In this document: piece after piece, positions 24,966 to 33,940 of the stretch
Numbering within the stretch: position 1 is the first letter of the stretch
Layout of the letters: every line of letters starts with the position of its first letter
Origin: Mangrovihabitans endophyticus
GTDB taxonomy: Bacteria; Actinomycetota; Actinomycetes; Mycobacteriales; Micromonosporaceae
Direction of reading: 5' to 3'
Assembly: GCF_014646155.1 (NCBI RefSeq)
Contig: NZ_BMMX01000003.1
Location: 201,217-265,216, forward strand
Length of the DNA stretch: 64,000 bases
Made by a program: the position numbers and the translations under genes
The notes under the pieces: generated by a model
Databases searched by the model: none
Seen by the model: the letters and a program-made list of their open reading frames with translations, nothing else
Told to the model about the DNA's origin: nothing

Positions 24966-27900
24966 TCAACCGCCGCTGCTGAACAGTTGCCGCACCGCCT
25001 CCCGCAGTGCCTTGTTGGTAGCGGCGCGGATGGCGTCGGTGGCCGCCCTGTCCACCCCGTTCCAGCGATACGACCAGGTGACGTTGACATCGGTGTCGCG
25101 CAGCATCGGGCCGCACTTGGCGGCGCACGGCGCGCGCTCGGTGTAGAGATCCTTGATGTTGCGCAAGCCGCCGGCCTGCTGGATGAGGTCCTCCTCGGCG
25201 TGGATGCCACTGGCGCCCTTACCCTGGGCCCGTCCGGTGATGATGCGACCGTCCTGCAGGCGCGCGGCGCCGTAATTTCCGCCCCGGTTGCCGTCCGCGA
25301 TCCGGCGTGCCTTCACCGCATCGATCAGGTCGTTCTGGGAGTTGTAGTCGGCCTGTGAGCCGACTTCGTCGCACTCCTCGTTGTGCACCAGCAGGGCGGT
25401 GGCGCCGGCGGCGACGTAGAAGTCGTGGGCGTCGGCGACCGTCAGGTTGTAGACGCGGGCGTTCTGGGCGTGCGCGTGCGTTCCGGCGATCCGGACCATG
25501 CGCCCGTCGGCGGCGCGCAGCCACTGCCCGTGCCGCAACTCGGCGGCGTTGATCCACTGCCCGCCCGGGGTGTCCGCGCGACCGTCCTGGTCCACCCAGA
25601 ACGCGTGCCCGGCCGTCGCGGTCACCGTCTGTCCACCGTCGACGCTGATGTCGACCAGGTCCTTGGCGCCCTCGCCGACGATCAGCGCGGTCACCGGCTC
25701 AGCCACGTTCTTGCCGGTCGCCGGGTCGGTGGCCAGCACCTTGTCGCCGAGCCGAACGTCGCTGATCGGCTTGCGGCTTCCGTCGGCCATCACCACGGGG
25801 GTGTCCGCGGTGAAGCTGTTCGGCTCGCAACCGTCCGGCGGCGCCGGCGGTTTCCCGCCGGGACCGCGCGGCTTGGTGCCGAACGGGTCGGTCAGGCCGG
25901 TCGGCTGGTTGCCCACGTACGCGTAGAGGTTGGTGCCGCCACCGCCGAAGCCCAGCGGGTCGGTGCTGAGGAATCGATGGTCCCGTGTGGAGTAATAGCG
26001 CGCGCGGTTGTAGTACAGGCCGGTGCCGTCGTCCTCGCGTCCGGCGAAACGCACCGGGTTGCCCGCGTCGGAGCCGGACACCGTGGTGGCGCCGTAGGGC
26101 TGGTAGCTGTATTCGGCGGTGACGTTGCCGCCGGCGTCGACGAGCCCCACCGTGCTGCCCAGGGCGTCGGTGAGCAGGGCGTTGGTGCCCGCACTCGTGC
26201 TGCGGGCGAACACCTGATCCACGCCGGCGCTGAGCAGGTTGGCCGACGGCGTACCGCCGGTCAGTTCCTGCACCGGGTTGAGCCCGTCGTAGAGATAACC
26301 GGCGGTGGTCGAGCCGTTGGTCTTGGTGGCCCGCCGGCCCAGTCCGTCGTACCCGAAGGACACCGACAGGCCGGTCCTGCTCAGGGCGGCGAGCTGCCCG
26401 CGGGCGTCCCACGTGTAGCTGGTGGTGCCATCGGAGGTGAGGTTGCCGTTCGCGTCGTAGGCGTACGCCGTGGCACCCACGGCGGTGAGTTGGTTCGCCG
26501 CGTCGTAGCTCGCCGGGCCGTACGCCGCCGGCAGGTCCGCGCGGGCGTAACTGCCGCCCACGTGCACCGTGCGGCCGGCGTCGTCGTAGCCGTAGGTCAG
26601 GGTGCCCAGGGTGGCCGAGCCGCGGGTGTAGGTGATGCCGGTGAGCTGGCTTGCCGCGTCGTAGGCGTAGGTCTGGGTGACCCCACCGGGCAGGGTGACC
26701 GCGTTCTGCCGGCCCACCGCGTCGTACCCGATGCCGACCGAGTCCCCGCCCTTGACCTCCTGCGTGAGCTGATCGGCGTTGTTGTACGCATACGTGACGG
26801 CGGCCTGTCCGGCGACGGTCATCGAGGTACGCCGGTCCGCCGCGTCGTACGCGTAGTCGATCTGTCCCTGCGGGGTGACCGACCGGGTCATCCGGTCCAG
26901 GCCGTCCATCGTGTTCGTGGTCGTCCCGGCGATCGAATCCACCACGGAGGTGATCCGGTCGCCGGCGTCGTAGGTGTAGCCGGTCCGGCTCTGCGAGGTG
27001 CTTCCGGACACCCCGTACCGCGCCGCGGTCAGCCGGTCCAGGACGTCGTAGTCGAAGCCCGTCACGGTGCCGTCCCGGCTGGTCACCGAGGTGAGGCTGC
27101 CGTTGGCGTCGTAGCCGTAGGACTCCGCGCGCCCGAGCGGATCGGTGATTCTGGTGACCCGGTCCAGCGCGTCGTAGGTGTAGCCGGTGGCGTGCGCGCG
27201 GGCGTCGGTGACCTTGGTGAGGTTGCCGTTCGGGTCGTACTCGAAGGCGCTCTGCCGACCGAGCGGGTCGGTGATCGACCGCACCTGGTCCAGCGCGTCG
27301 TACCCGACCTGGGCGGTGGCGCCGTCCGGATCGGCGACCCGCACCGCCCGCCCGGCGCCGTCGTTGACCTGCCGGCCGATGCGGCCCAGCGGGTCGGTGA
27401 CCGAGGACGGATCGCCGAGCGTGTAGCCGTACCCGGTCGCCTTCCCGGCGTTGTCGGTCACCTTGGTGACCTGGCCGGACTCGGTGGTTTCCAGGGTGGT
27501 GACCCGGGACACCGGATCGGTGATGGTGCGCAGCGCGCCGTTGTCGCCGTAGGTGTAGGCGGTGACGTGGCCCAGCGGGTCGGTGATCTGGGTCAACTGG
27601 TTGAATGGTCCGTTGTAGACATACCGGGTGGTTCGCGCCTGGGCGGTGCCGGCCAGTTCCGTGATGCCGGTGACGTTGCCCGCCGCGTCGTAGGTCAGCT
27701 CGATCCGGCGGCCCAGCGCATCCACGTACGCCGTCGGAAGGTTGGTGACGGCGTCCCGGCTGATCTGCAGCGTCTGCGCGCTCGCCGTGCCGAACGCCGC
27801 GGTGTCGCTGGTGGTGAAGCCCTGCGCGTTGAAGGTGACCCGGCGCACGGTCCCGCGCGGATCGGTCAGCCGGGTCTCGGTGATCCGGCCGTTCGCGTCG

Positions 27901-30900
27901 GTGGTGTAGGCCAACTGGAACGTGCTGCCGTCGGCCGCGGTCTGCTTGCTGATCCGTCCGGCCGCGTCGTAGGTGTTGGTCAGATAGACGGTGCCGCGCG
28001 GATCCCGGGCCGACGCCAGCCGCCCGGAGGCGTACGTATAGGTGGTCACGCCGCCGTTCGCGTCGGTCACCGTGGCCAGGTGACCGTCGCTGGTGTAGGT
28101 GTAGGTCACCGCCCGGCCGAGGTTGTCCTCGGCGCGGGTCACCCGGTTCGCGGCGTCCCGGGTGAACGCGATCCACTTGCCGCCCGGCGAGGTGACCTGG
28201 GTGATCGGGCCCTTCGCCCGAACGATGCCGTCCGGATCGGCGGCGGCCGGGGCTCGGGTGATCGTGATGGCGTTGCCGAACCTGTCGCGTATCTCGCGCA
28301 GCGGCGCCTCGTCCCCGAACACATAGGTGGTGCCGTCGCGCAGCCGCACGTCCCAGCCGTCCCCGTTCCAGGCCAGCGTGGACTTGTTGAACCGGGTCGG
28401 CGTCGGATCGGCGGCGAAGGCCGCGCTGAGGAACTCGTTGGTCCCGGTGCCGCCCGGGGTGATCCGCCGGTAGTGCACCTTGCTGCCGTCCGGCAGGATC
28501 AGGTCGGCCTGCACCCACTGCTGTTCGGAGTACAGGTAGATGTCGTAGTCGGAGTTGACGCCGATGCCGAACGACCGGCGGCCGGTGTCGCTCTGCTGAT
28601 AGGTGCGGGTCACCGACACCGGCATGACGTCGGAGAGGGTCAGGTCGGTGTGCCGGTCCACGATCAGGCCGGAACCGAGATCCACCGGGTCCGCGCCACT
28701 GGCCCCGCCTCCGGCCGCCGGCGCCGCCGCGGGCGGCGGGTCGGTGCCCGGAGTGATCAGCATCGCGCCGGTGAACTGGTAGACCTCGGTGCCCGGGTCC
28801 GGCACCACCTGCCGGCGGTCGGCGGTGACCGAGCCGTGCCCGTAGACGAACCAGCCGCGACCGGCGGGGTCGTAGTGCCAGAAGTCCATCTTGGCGCCGG
28901 CCGTCGCGTGCGTGAAGTTCGGGTAGATCACCCGTGCGCCGCGCGGGAACACGTACGAGCTGCCCGGCTGGACCGTGAAGTACGCCGGCACCTGGGACTT
29001 GGGCAGCGGGAACGGGGGCCGGTCGGCGGGGATCGCGGTGATGCCGAGCTTCGTCACGACCGCGCCGTCGACGTCGCGCACCACGGTGCCGGCCGGCAGC
29101 CGCACCTCCAGGCCGGGGATGGCCGGCGTGGTGAGCACCACCTCGCGGGTGGTCGGGGAGGGGAACGACACCGCGTGCGCGGAGTCCAACTGAGACAGCC
29201 AGACGGGATAGGGCAGGACCGTGGTCTTTCCGGCAGTCAGGTCCACGCCGATGTCGTACCGCCCGTACGCCGCGCCGCCGTCCACCCGCAACACCCGGTG
29301 CCCGGACGGCAGACCGGCCAGCAGGAAGCGGCCTTGGGCGTCGGTGGTGGCCCGTGTCGCCAGCACGCTGACGGTGATGCCGGGCAGCGGCTTGCCGTTC
29401 AGGGCCAGGGCCTGACCGGACAGCGCGGTGGTGCCGGCGGGCGCCTTGCGAGCGGTCGCCTGCCGCGGCGGTGCCGCGGGCTGGTGCGTGTTCCAGTCCT
29501 CGCCGGCCAGGTTGCGCTGGTCCGGGGTCCAGGTCCGGGCATTGCCGGCGGCCGTCGCCTCCTGGAAGCCGGCCGGCTGGGCGGACTTCACCCGCGGCGG
29601 GCTGAGCGGGTGGGCGGTGGCGGCGGGGGCCGCGGGCCGCGCCGGCACGGCCCGGAACAGGTGTGCCACGTCGGATCCCACCCCGGCCGCGGCGAGGGCG
29701 GACCTGGTGGTGAGGGTGAAGGTGATCGAGCCGGTGAACGAGTACGGGCTCAGGTCGATCTCGTACGTGCCGGTGCTGGGCAGGGTGGGGATGGCGACGG
29801 TGGCGCCGCCGGAGTTCTGCGTCAGCGTGGTGCCGTCCGGCCGCAGCACCAGCACGTTCGGATAGAACGGCACGGTGCCGCCGGTGAACTGGAGGGCCAG
29901 GTTCTGGCCGGCGGTGCCCGCGTAGGTCATCCGGGCGCTCTGCCCGGCCCGGCCGAAGGTGACCGTCTTGGACGAGTTGAGCGCGACCGTGCCGGCGTTG
30001 ATCTGCTCGGACAGCGTCAGGGTGACCGCGCCGGTGGTGAAGGTGGTCGGCCCGATGATCAGCCGGTAGGTGCCGGCGGCCGTCGCGCGGGCGTCGAAGC
30101 TGCCGCCGTTGGTCAGGCTCCAGTCGGACACCGCGGTGCCGGCCGCGTCGAGGACCCGGGCCCGCAGCACCGTGCCGCTGGCGAACGTCCAGTTGGTGAG
30201 GCCGAACGAGAGCCGCTGCCCGGCGGTGGCGGTGAAGCCGGTCTCCGCGTACCGGCCGGTCTGGCTGACGGTCAGCGTCTTGGCCGCGCCGCCGACCGTG
30301 GTCGCCCCGGCGTCCACGCGCTCGACCAGGGTCAGTTGGGCGGAGCCGGTCTCCGCGTACGGGTAGATGACGATCTGGTAGGTGCCGGCTGTCGGGAGCG
30401 GATCCAGATCGAGCTGGGTGGCGGCCAGGTTGCCGTCGCGCAACACGGCCCCGTCCGGACGGACGATCTGCACGCCGACGGTGTGTGGGAAGGCGTACGA
30501 GCCGAAGCTGAGACTCAGCCGCTGCCCGGCGGTGCCGGTGAAGGTCAGGCGGGTGGTCTGCCCGAGTCGCGGCGCCGACACGGTCTTCGCGGCGCCGATG
30601 GTGAGCGCCCCGCCGGCGATCTCCTGGGACAATGTCACCGCCGTCGACCCGGTGCTGACACCGTCGTCCGGGGTCAGCGTCATTCGGTACGTGCCGGCGG
30701 TGGCCGCGGTGAACCAGAACGTGCTCAACGAGCCGACCAGGTAACCGGTGACCGTTGCGCCGGCGGCATTGAGCACCTGGACGCGCAGCCCCGCCGACGC
30801 GGGGAAGGTCCAACTGGAGAAGGCGACCGAGTAGCGCTGCCCCGCGACCGCGGTGAAGGCCAGATCGGCGGTTCGGCCGGCTTGGGCGATGGTCACGGTC

Positions 30901-32777
30901 ACCGCCGCCCCGGTCGCCGAGACCGTGCCGGCGTCCTGTCGTTCGGTCAGCCGGGCGGTGAGCGATCCGGTGCTGGAATAGGGGCTGAGCACGATCGCAT
31001 AGGTGCCGGTCGACGGCAGCGTGGGCAGGTCGTAGTGGAACGAACTGAGGTTGGCCGACCCCAGCACCGAACCGTCCGGGGCGAACACCGCCACGGCCGG
31101 GTAGAAGGCGAAGGTGTACGCGGTGAAGTCCAGGCTCAGCCGCTGCCCGGCGGTGCCGGCGAAGGTCATCCGGGCGTTCTGCCCGGCCCGCGCGATCGAC
31201 ACGTTCTTGCTCGCGCCCAAGCTCAGGGCGCCGGCGTTCAGTTCGGCCGAGACGGTCACGGTGACCGAGCCGGTGCTGAAATCGGTCGAGCCGAACAAGA
31301 CGGTGTACGTCCCGTTCTGGGTGGTCGTGAAGTCGAGGTCCTCCCCGCTGAGGTTCACCAGTCCGCGATCCTGGCTGGAGGCCCACAGCATCGGGGTGCC
31401 GGTCGGTTCCAGGATCTTCGCCGTCACCGTGGTGCCGGTGGCGAACGTGGACCCGGTGAAGCCGAGGCTGACGCGTTGGCCCGCGGTGCCCGCGAAGGTG
31501 AGCTCGGCCTGCTGACCGGCCCGGTTGAGCGCAACCCCGGTCGGGGCCCCGGTGAAGCTCAGCCCGCTGACCACCCGGCTGGACAGGGTGGCGCTGACCG
31601 ACCCGGTGCCGGTGTCCTTCGGGTCGATGACGAGCTGATAGGTGCCGCTGGCCGGCAGCGTGGGCAGGGCGAGGCCGCCGAACAGCGATGCCAGCGACCA
31701 TGGCTCGTCGAACTGGTCGCGGGCGAAGGAACCGCCGTACGGCGTGTACAACGCGGCGTCGAAGTCGTTGGCGAAGGTGGAACCGGTCAGGCCCAGGCTC
31801 AGCCGTTGCCCCTTGCGGCCGGCGAACCGGTACACCGCGATCTTGCCCGCGGTGGGGACCGTGACGGTTCCGGAGGCGCCATCGACGGCCAGCACGCCGG
31901 TGGTGGCCACATCGGCGGCGTGGTAGGGCCGCGGCACGGCCACGAAGTCGCCGCCGCTGGTCGCGGTGCCCGCCGCGGTGGCGACGGTGATCCGGCCGGA
32001 GCCGGCCGCGCCCGGGACGGTCACCGTCAGGCTGGTCGCGCTCGCGGCGGTGACTCGTGCGCGGGTCGCGCCGAACGCGACGCTGTTGCCGGCCGTGGTG
32101 CCGGCGAATCCGGTGCCGGCGATCGTCACGGTGTCACCGGCGGCCCCGAGCCCCGGACTGAACCCGCTGATGGACGGTGTCACGGCGGCCGGGTCAACGG
32201 TGAACGGTTGCCTGCTGGTGGCGCTGCCGGTTGCCGTGCGCACGGTGATCGTGCCGCTGCTGGCTCCGGCCGGGACGGTGACGACCAGCCGGACCGGGGA
32301 GGCGTCGGTCACGGTGGCGGTAGTGCCGTTGAAGGAGACGGTGTTTCCGGCCGCGGTGCCCGCGAATCCGGTGCCGCCGATGGTGACCTTGGCGCCCACG
32401 GGCGCCCGCGCGGGGACCACGCCGGTGATCGCCAGGGTGGTGTTCGAATACCTGTCGATCGCGGTCAGGTTGCCGGATTCGTCGTAGTCGTACCGTGCGC
32501 TCGACCCGCCGCTGATGCCTTGCGTGGCGCTGCGGAGTTGACCGGCCGCATCGTAGGCGTAGTCGACGGGGTCGGCGGGCAGCGCGGCGGCCGACCCGGT
32601 CGGCAGCGGCCCGGCGCGCTCGGCCCGCTTCACCGGTTGCTCGGCCGACAGCGGTTGAGCAGCGTGTGGCGCCGTCTCGCGGACCGCCGCGCCGGCCTGA
32701 TGCGGCGACGCCGCGACCGCCCCCTGCCCGACAGCCAAGAGCCCGGTCACCAAGAACGCGACTGACCTTCGAGACAT
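24966..32777 (-). CDS. secreted RHS-repeat polymorphic toxin with Hint and deaminase-like C-terminal toxin domain
   Basis: 2603 residues. ATG 32777 gives a Sec signal peptide (MSRRSVAFLVTGLLAVGQG). Order of parts: two IPT/TIG domains (about 115-285), seven beta-sandwich repeats of about 105 residues (about 285-1030; each with AGQRLSL...F and GTYxxxL), a carboxypeptidase-regulatory-like domain (about 1105-1190), an RHS N-terminal region near 1360, YD repeats (about 1530-2255), the RHS core end (YNRARYYSTRDHRFLSTDPL), a Hint peptidase domain (about 2317-2470, from CEPNSFTADT to LLVHN) and a 130-residue toxin tip (2474-2603). The tip has HAE (His2526, Glu2528) and PCAAKC (Cys2551, Cys2555), the zinc site of the cytidine deaminase fold. 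The Hint domain would release the tip. The immunity gene follows directly. Confidence 0.9.
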   Translation of the reverse strand: MSRRSVAFLVTGLLAVGQGAVAASPHQAGAAVRETAPHAAQPLSAEQPVKRAERAGPLPTGSAAALPADPVDYAYDAAGQLRSATQGISGGSSARYDYDESGNLTAIDRYSNTTLAITGVVPARAPVGAKVTIGGTGFAGTAAGNTVSFNGTTATVTDASPVRLVVTVPAGASSGTITVRTATGSATSRQPFTVDPAAVTPSISGFSPGLGAAGDTVTIAGTGFAGTTAGNSVAFGATRARVTAASATSLTVTVPGAAGSGRITVATAAGTATSGGDFVAVPRPYHAADVATTGVLAVDGASGTVTVPTAGKIAVYRFAGRKGQRLSLGLTGSTFANDFDAALYTPYGGSFARDQFDEPWSLASLFGGLALPTLPASGTYQLVIDPKDTGTGSVSATLSSRVVSGLSFTGAPTGVALNRAGQQAELTFAGTAGQRVSLGFTGSTFATGTTVTAKILEPTGTPMLWASSQDRGLVNLSGEDLDFTTTQNGTYTVLFGSTDFSTGSVTVTVSAELNAGALSLGASKNVSIARAGQNARMTFAGTAGQRLSLDFTAYTFAFYPAVAVFAPDGSVLGSANLSSFHYDLPTLPSTGTYAIVLSPYSSTGSLTARLTERQDAGTVSATGAAVTVTIAQAGRTADLAFTAVAGQRYSVAFSSWTFPASAGLRVQVLNAAGATVTGYLVGSLSTFWFTAATAGTYRMTLTPDDGVSTGSTAVTLSQEIAGGALTIGAAKTVSAPRLGQTTRLTFTGTAGQRLSLSFGSYAFPHTVGVQIVRPDGAVLRDGNLAATQLDLDPLPTAGTYQIVIYPYAETGSAQLTLVERVDAGATTVGGAAKTLTVSQTGRYAETGFTATAGQRLSFGLTNWTFASGTVLRARVLDAAGTAVSDWSLTNGGSFDARATAAGTYRLIIGPTTFTTGAVTLTLSEQINAGTVALNSSKTVTFGRAGQSARMTYAGTAGQNLALQFTGGTVPFYPNVLVLRPDGTTLTQNSGGATVAIPTLPSTGTYEIDLSPYSFTGSITFTLTTRSALAAAGVGSDVAHLFRAVPARPAAPAATAHPLSPPRVKSAQPAGFQEATAAGNARTWTPDQRNLAGEDWNTHQPAAPPRQATARKAPAGTTALSGQALALNGKPLPGITVSVLATRATTDAQGRFLLAGLPSGHRVLRVDGGAAYGRYDIGVDLTAGKTTVLPYPVWLSQLDSAHAVSFPSPTTREVVLTTPAIPGLEVRLPAGTVVRDVDGAVVTKLGITAIPADRPPFPLPKSQVPAYFTVQPGSSYVFPRGARVIYPNFTHATAGAKMDFWHYDPAGRGWFVYGHGSVTADRRQVVPDPGTEVYQFTGAMLITPGTDPPPAAAPAAGGGASGADPVDLGSGLIVDRHTDLTLSDVMPVSVTRTYQQSDTGRRSFGIGVNSDYDIYLYSEQQWVQADLILPDGSKVHYRRITPGGTGTNEFLSAAFAADPTPTRFNKSTLAWNGDGWDVRLRDGTTYVFGDEAPLREIRDRFGNAITITRAPAAADPDGIVRAKGPITQVTSPGGKWIAFTRDAANRVTRAEDNLGRAVTYTYTSDGHLATVTDANGGVTTYTYASGRLASARDPRGTVYLTNTYDAAGRISKQTAADGSTFQLAYTTDANGRITETRLTDPRGTVRRVTFNAQGFTTSDTAAFGTASAQTLQISRDAVTNLPTAYVDALGRRIELTYDAAGNVTGITELAGTAQARTTRYVYNGPFNQLTQITDPLGHVTAYTYGDNGALRTITDPVSRVTTLETTESGQVTKVTDNAGKATGYGYTLGDPSSVTDPLGRIGRQVNDGAGRAVRVADPDGATAQVGYDALDQVRSITDPLGRQSAFEYDPNGNLTKVTDARAHATGYTYDALDRVTRITDPLGRAESYGYDANGSLTSVTSRDGTVTGFDYDVLDRLTAARYGVSGSTSQSRTGYTYDAGDRITSVVDSIAGTTTNTMDGLDRMTRSVTPQGQIDYAYDAADRRTSMTVAGQAAVTYAYNNADQLTQEVKGGDSVGIGYDAVGRQNAVTLPGGVTQTYAYDAASQLTGITYTRGSATLGTLTYGYDDAGRTVHVGGSYARADLPAAYGPASYDAANQLTAVGATAYAYDANGNLTSDGTTSYTWDARGQLAALSRTGLSVSFGYDGLGRRATKTNGSTTAGYLYDGLNPVQELTGGTPSANLLSAGVDQVFARSTSAGTNALLTDALGSTVGLVDAGGNVTAEYSYQPYGATTVSGSDAGNPVRFAGREDDGTGLYYNRARYYSTRDHRFLSTDPLGFGGGGTNLYAYVGNQPTGLTDPFGTKPRGPGGKPPAPPDGCEPNSFTADTPVVMADGSRKPISDVRLGDKVLATDPATGKNVAEPVTALIVGEGAKDLVDISVDGGQTVTATAGHAFWVDQDGRADTPGGQWINAAELRHGQWLRAADGRMVRIAGTHAHAQNARVYNLTVADAHDFYVAAGATALLVHNEECDEVGSQADYNSQNDLIDAVKARRIADGNRGGNYGAARLQDGRIITGRAQGKGASGIHAEEDLIQQAGGLRNIKDLYTERAPCAAKCGPMLRDTDVNVTWSYRWNGVDRAATDAIRAATNKALREAVRQLFSSGG

Positions 32778-32973
32778 GACGCCCGCCTCTCTCCCCATTG
32801 GAGGCTGCGACGACCGGTACCGGCTGCCGCACCGGCGATTGTTCTTGCCGCGGCGTGAGGCACATAGCTGACACCGGCAATGTGGGACGGATCAGGGACA
32901 GCCATCCATCGACGTGCATAAACTGAGCGTGATGCCGCTTCATCGTGGGATGCATCGATCAAAGGGGAATCCG

Positions 32974-33435
32974 ATGCCCGGGGGAATCGAATCGTCAAAG
33001 CTCACCGCGCAGCCGCTGTCCAGCCTCGCCGCGGAGCTGCGCGCATTGCACCGCAAGACCGGACGCACTCTGCGGGAGATGGAGAAGGTCGCGTTGGCCA
33101 GCGACTCCTCCCTGTCTCGCTACCTGGGTGCCAAGACGCTGCCGCCGTGGCAGGTGGTCGAGGCCTTCTGCCGGCAGGCCGGGCGTGACCCGGCGGAGCT
33201 GCGAGCGTTGTGGGAGCACGCGAAGGCGGCCCGCGGCCCGGCGCGGCAGCCCGCTCGCGCGCCCGTCCCCGCCGCGCCTGTCCCCGCCGCCCCCGCCCCG
33301 ACCGTGCCCGCGCCGGCCGCGCCGCACGGCCCGGAACTGGGGCGCTGGGTGTTCATCGCCGCGGCTGCCGCCTGCCTGGCGGCGCTCATGACCCGCTGGT
33401 TCGCCCCGCCGGGCGGTCTGCACCTGCAGGGTTAG
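32974..33435 (+). CDS. helix-turn-helix protein with C-terminal membrane anchor
   Basis: 153 residues. ATG 32974 follows AAAGGGGA. The N-terminal XRE-like helix-turn-helix (about residues 15-70) includes LREMEKVALASDSSLSRYLG and LPPWQVVEAFCRQAGRDPAE, a form common in actinomycetes. A Pro/Ala-rich linker follows, then one membrane segment (about 126-142, WVFIAAAAACLAALM) and a short outer tail. A membrane-tethered DNA-binding protein is implied. It is divergent from the RHS toxin gene (196 bp between starts), so it might control that toxin; this is inference. Confidence 0.8.
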   Translation: MPGGIESSKLTAQPLSSLAAELRALHRKTGRTLREMEKVALASDSSLSRYLGAKTLPPWQVVEAFCRQAGRDPAELRALWEHAKAARGPARQPARAPVPAAPVPAAPAPTVPAPAAPHGPELGRWVFIAAAAACLAALMTRWFAPPGGLHLQG

Positions 33436-33453
33436 ACCGTTTCGCGCGCCGGG

Positions 33454-33924
33454 TCATCCGAAGTGCGCCGCGTCCAGGGCGGCCTGCAGCGACTCCCGAT
33501 AGCCGTCACTGGTCACGGTGGCGCCGCTGATCGCGTCGACGTTCGCGCTCTGCGCCCGGAGCACCTCGGCGCGCAGGCGGGGCAGGGCGTAGCCGTTGAT
33601 CTCGGTGTCATGGTCGCTGTTGTCCGGATGGCGCAGGACCCGTACGTCGGTGATCCTCTTGTTCCGGATCTTGACCTGGACCTGGACCGGCCCGCGGCTG
33701 GTCTGCGCCACCGTGCCGTTGACCGTCAGGGTCTTCGGGGCGACCGAGGACGACCGGGTGCCGGTGGGCGGCGACGTCGGCGGCGACGAGGTGTCCTGGC
33801 CGACGATGCCCGGCGCGGCTGCCGGTGGTGATGCCGCACCCGCGCCATGGAGACTGGTGCGGTAGCTGAACAACAGCACGACCGCGCAGACGGTCGAGAC
33901 GATCCAGAGAGTCAGGCGGCGCAT
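33454..33924 (-). CDS. FMN-binding domain protein, membrane-anchored
   Basis: 156 residues. An N-terminal membrane segment (LTLWIVSTVCAVVLLFS) is followed by a Pro/Ser/Thr linker and an FMN_bind domain (about 65-156). The flavinylation signature is SGATVTSDGY (S-G-A-T), where FMN is attached to the Thr by ApbE. The gene lies 16 bp downstream of the ferric-reductase-like gene and forms an operon with it. Together they probably constitute an extracytoplasmic electron-transfer system, with electrons passing from NAD(P)H through the membrane protein to the flavinylated domain. No ApbE gene is seen in the window. Confidence 0.9.
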   Translation of the reverse strand: MRRLTLWIVSTVCAVVLLFSYRTSLHGAGAASPPAAAPGIVGQDTSSPPTSPPTGTRSSSVAPKTLTVNGTVAQTSRGPVQVQVKIRNKRITDVRVLRHPDNSDHDTEINGYALPRLRAEVLRAQSANVDAISGATVTSDGYRESLQAALDAAHFG

Positions 33925-33940
33925 TCGCGCCTCCGCCAGG

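Noticed and set aside
24269..25210. Upstream extension of the GH54 frame into the immunity and toxin genes.
   Set aside because: Arg/Ala/Pro-rich shadow translation. The signal peptide starting at 24268 fits a secreted enzyme.
25383..32765. A 2460-codon open frame on the plus strand opposite the RHS toxin gene.
   Set aside because: It mirrors the toxin gene base for base and arises from G/C-rich third positions. It has no recognisable domain, whereas the minus strand encodes clear TIG, YD, RHS and Hint motifs.
24966..32777. Insecticidal Tc-toxin or type VI effector identity for the RHS protein.
   Set aside because: There is a Sec signal peptide and no PAAR, VgrG, TcA/TcB or salvadopeptide domains. 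The C-terminal Hint and deaminase-like tip fit a Gram-positive polymorphic toxin.
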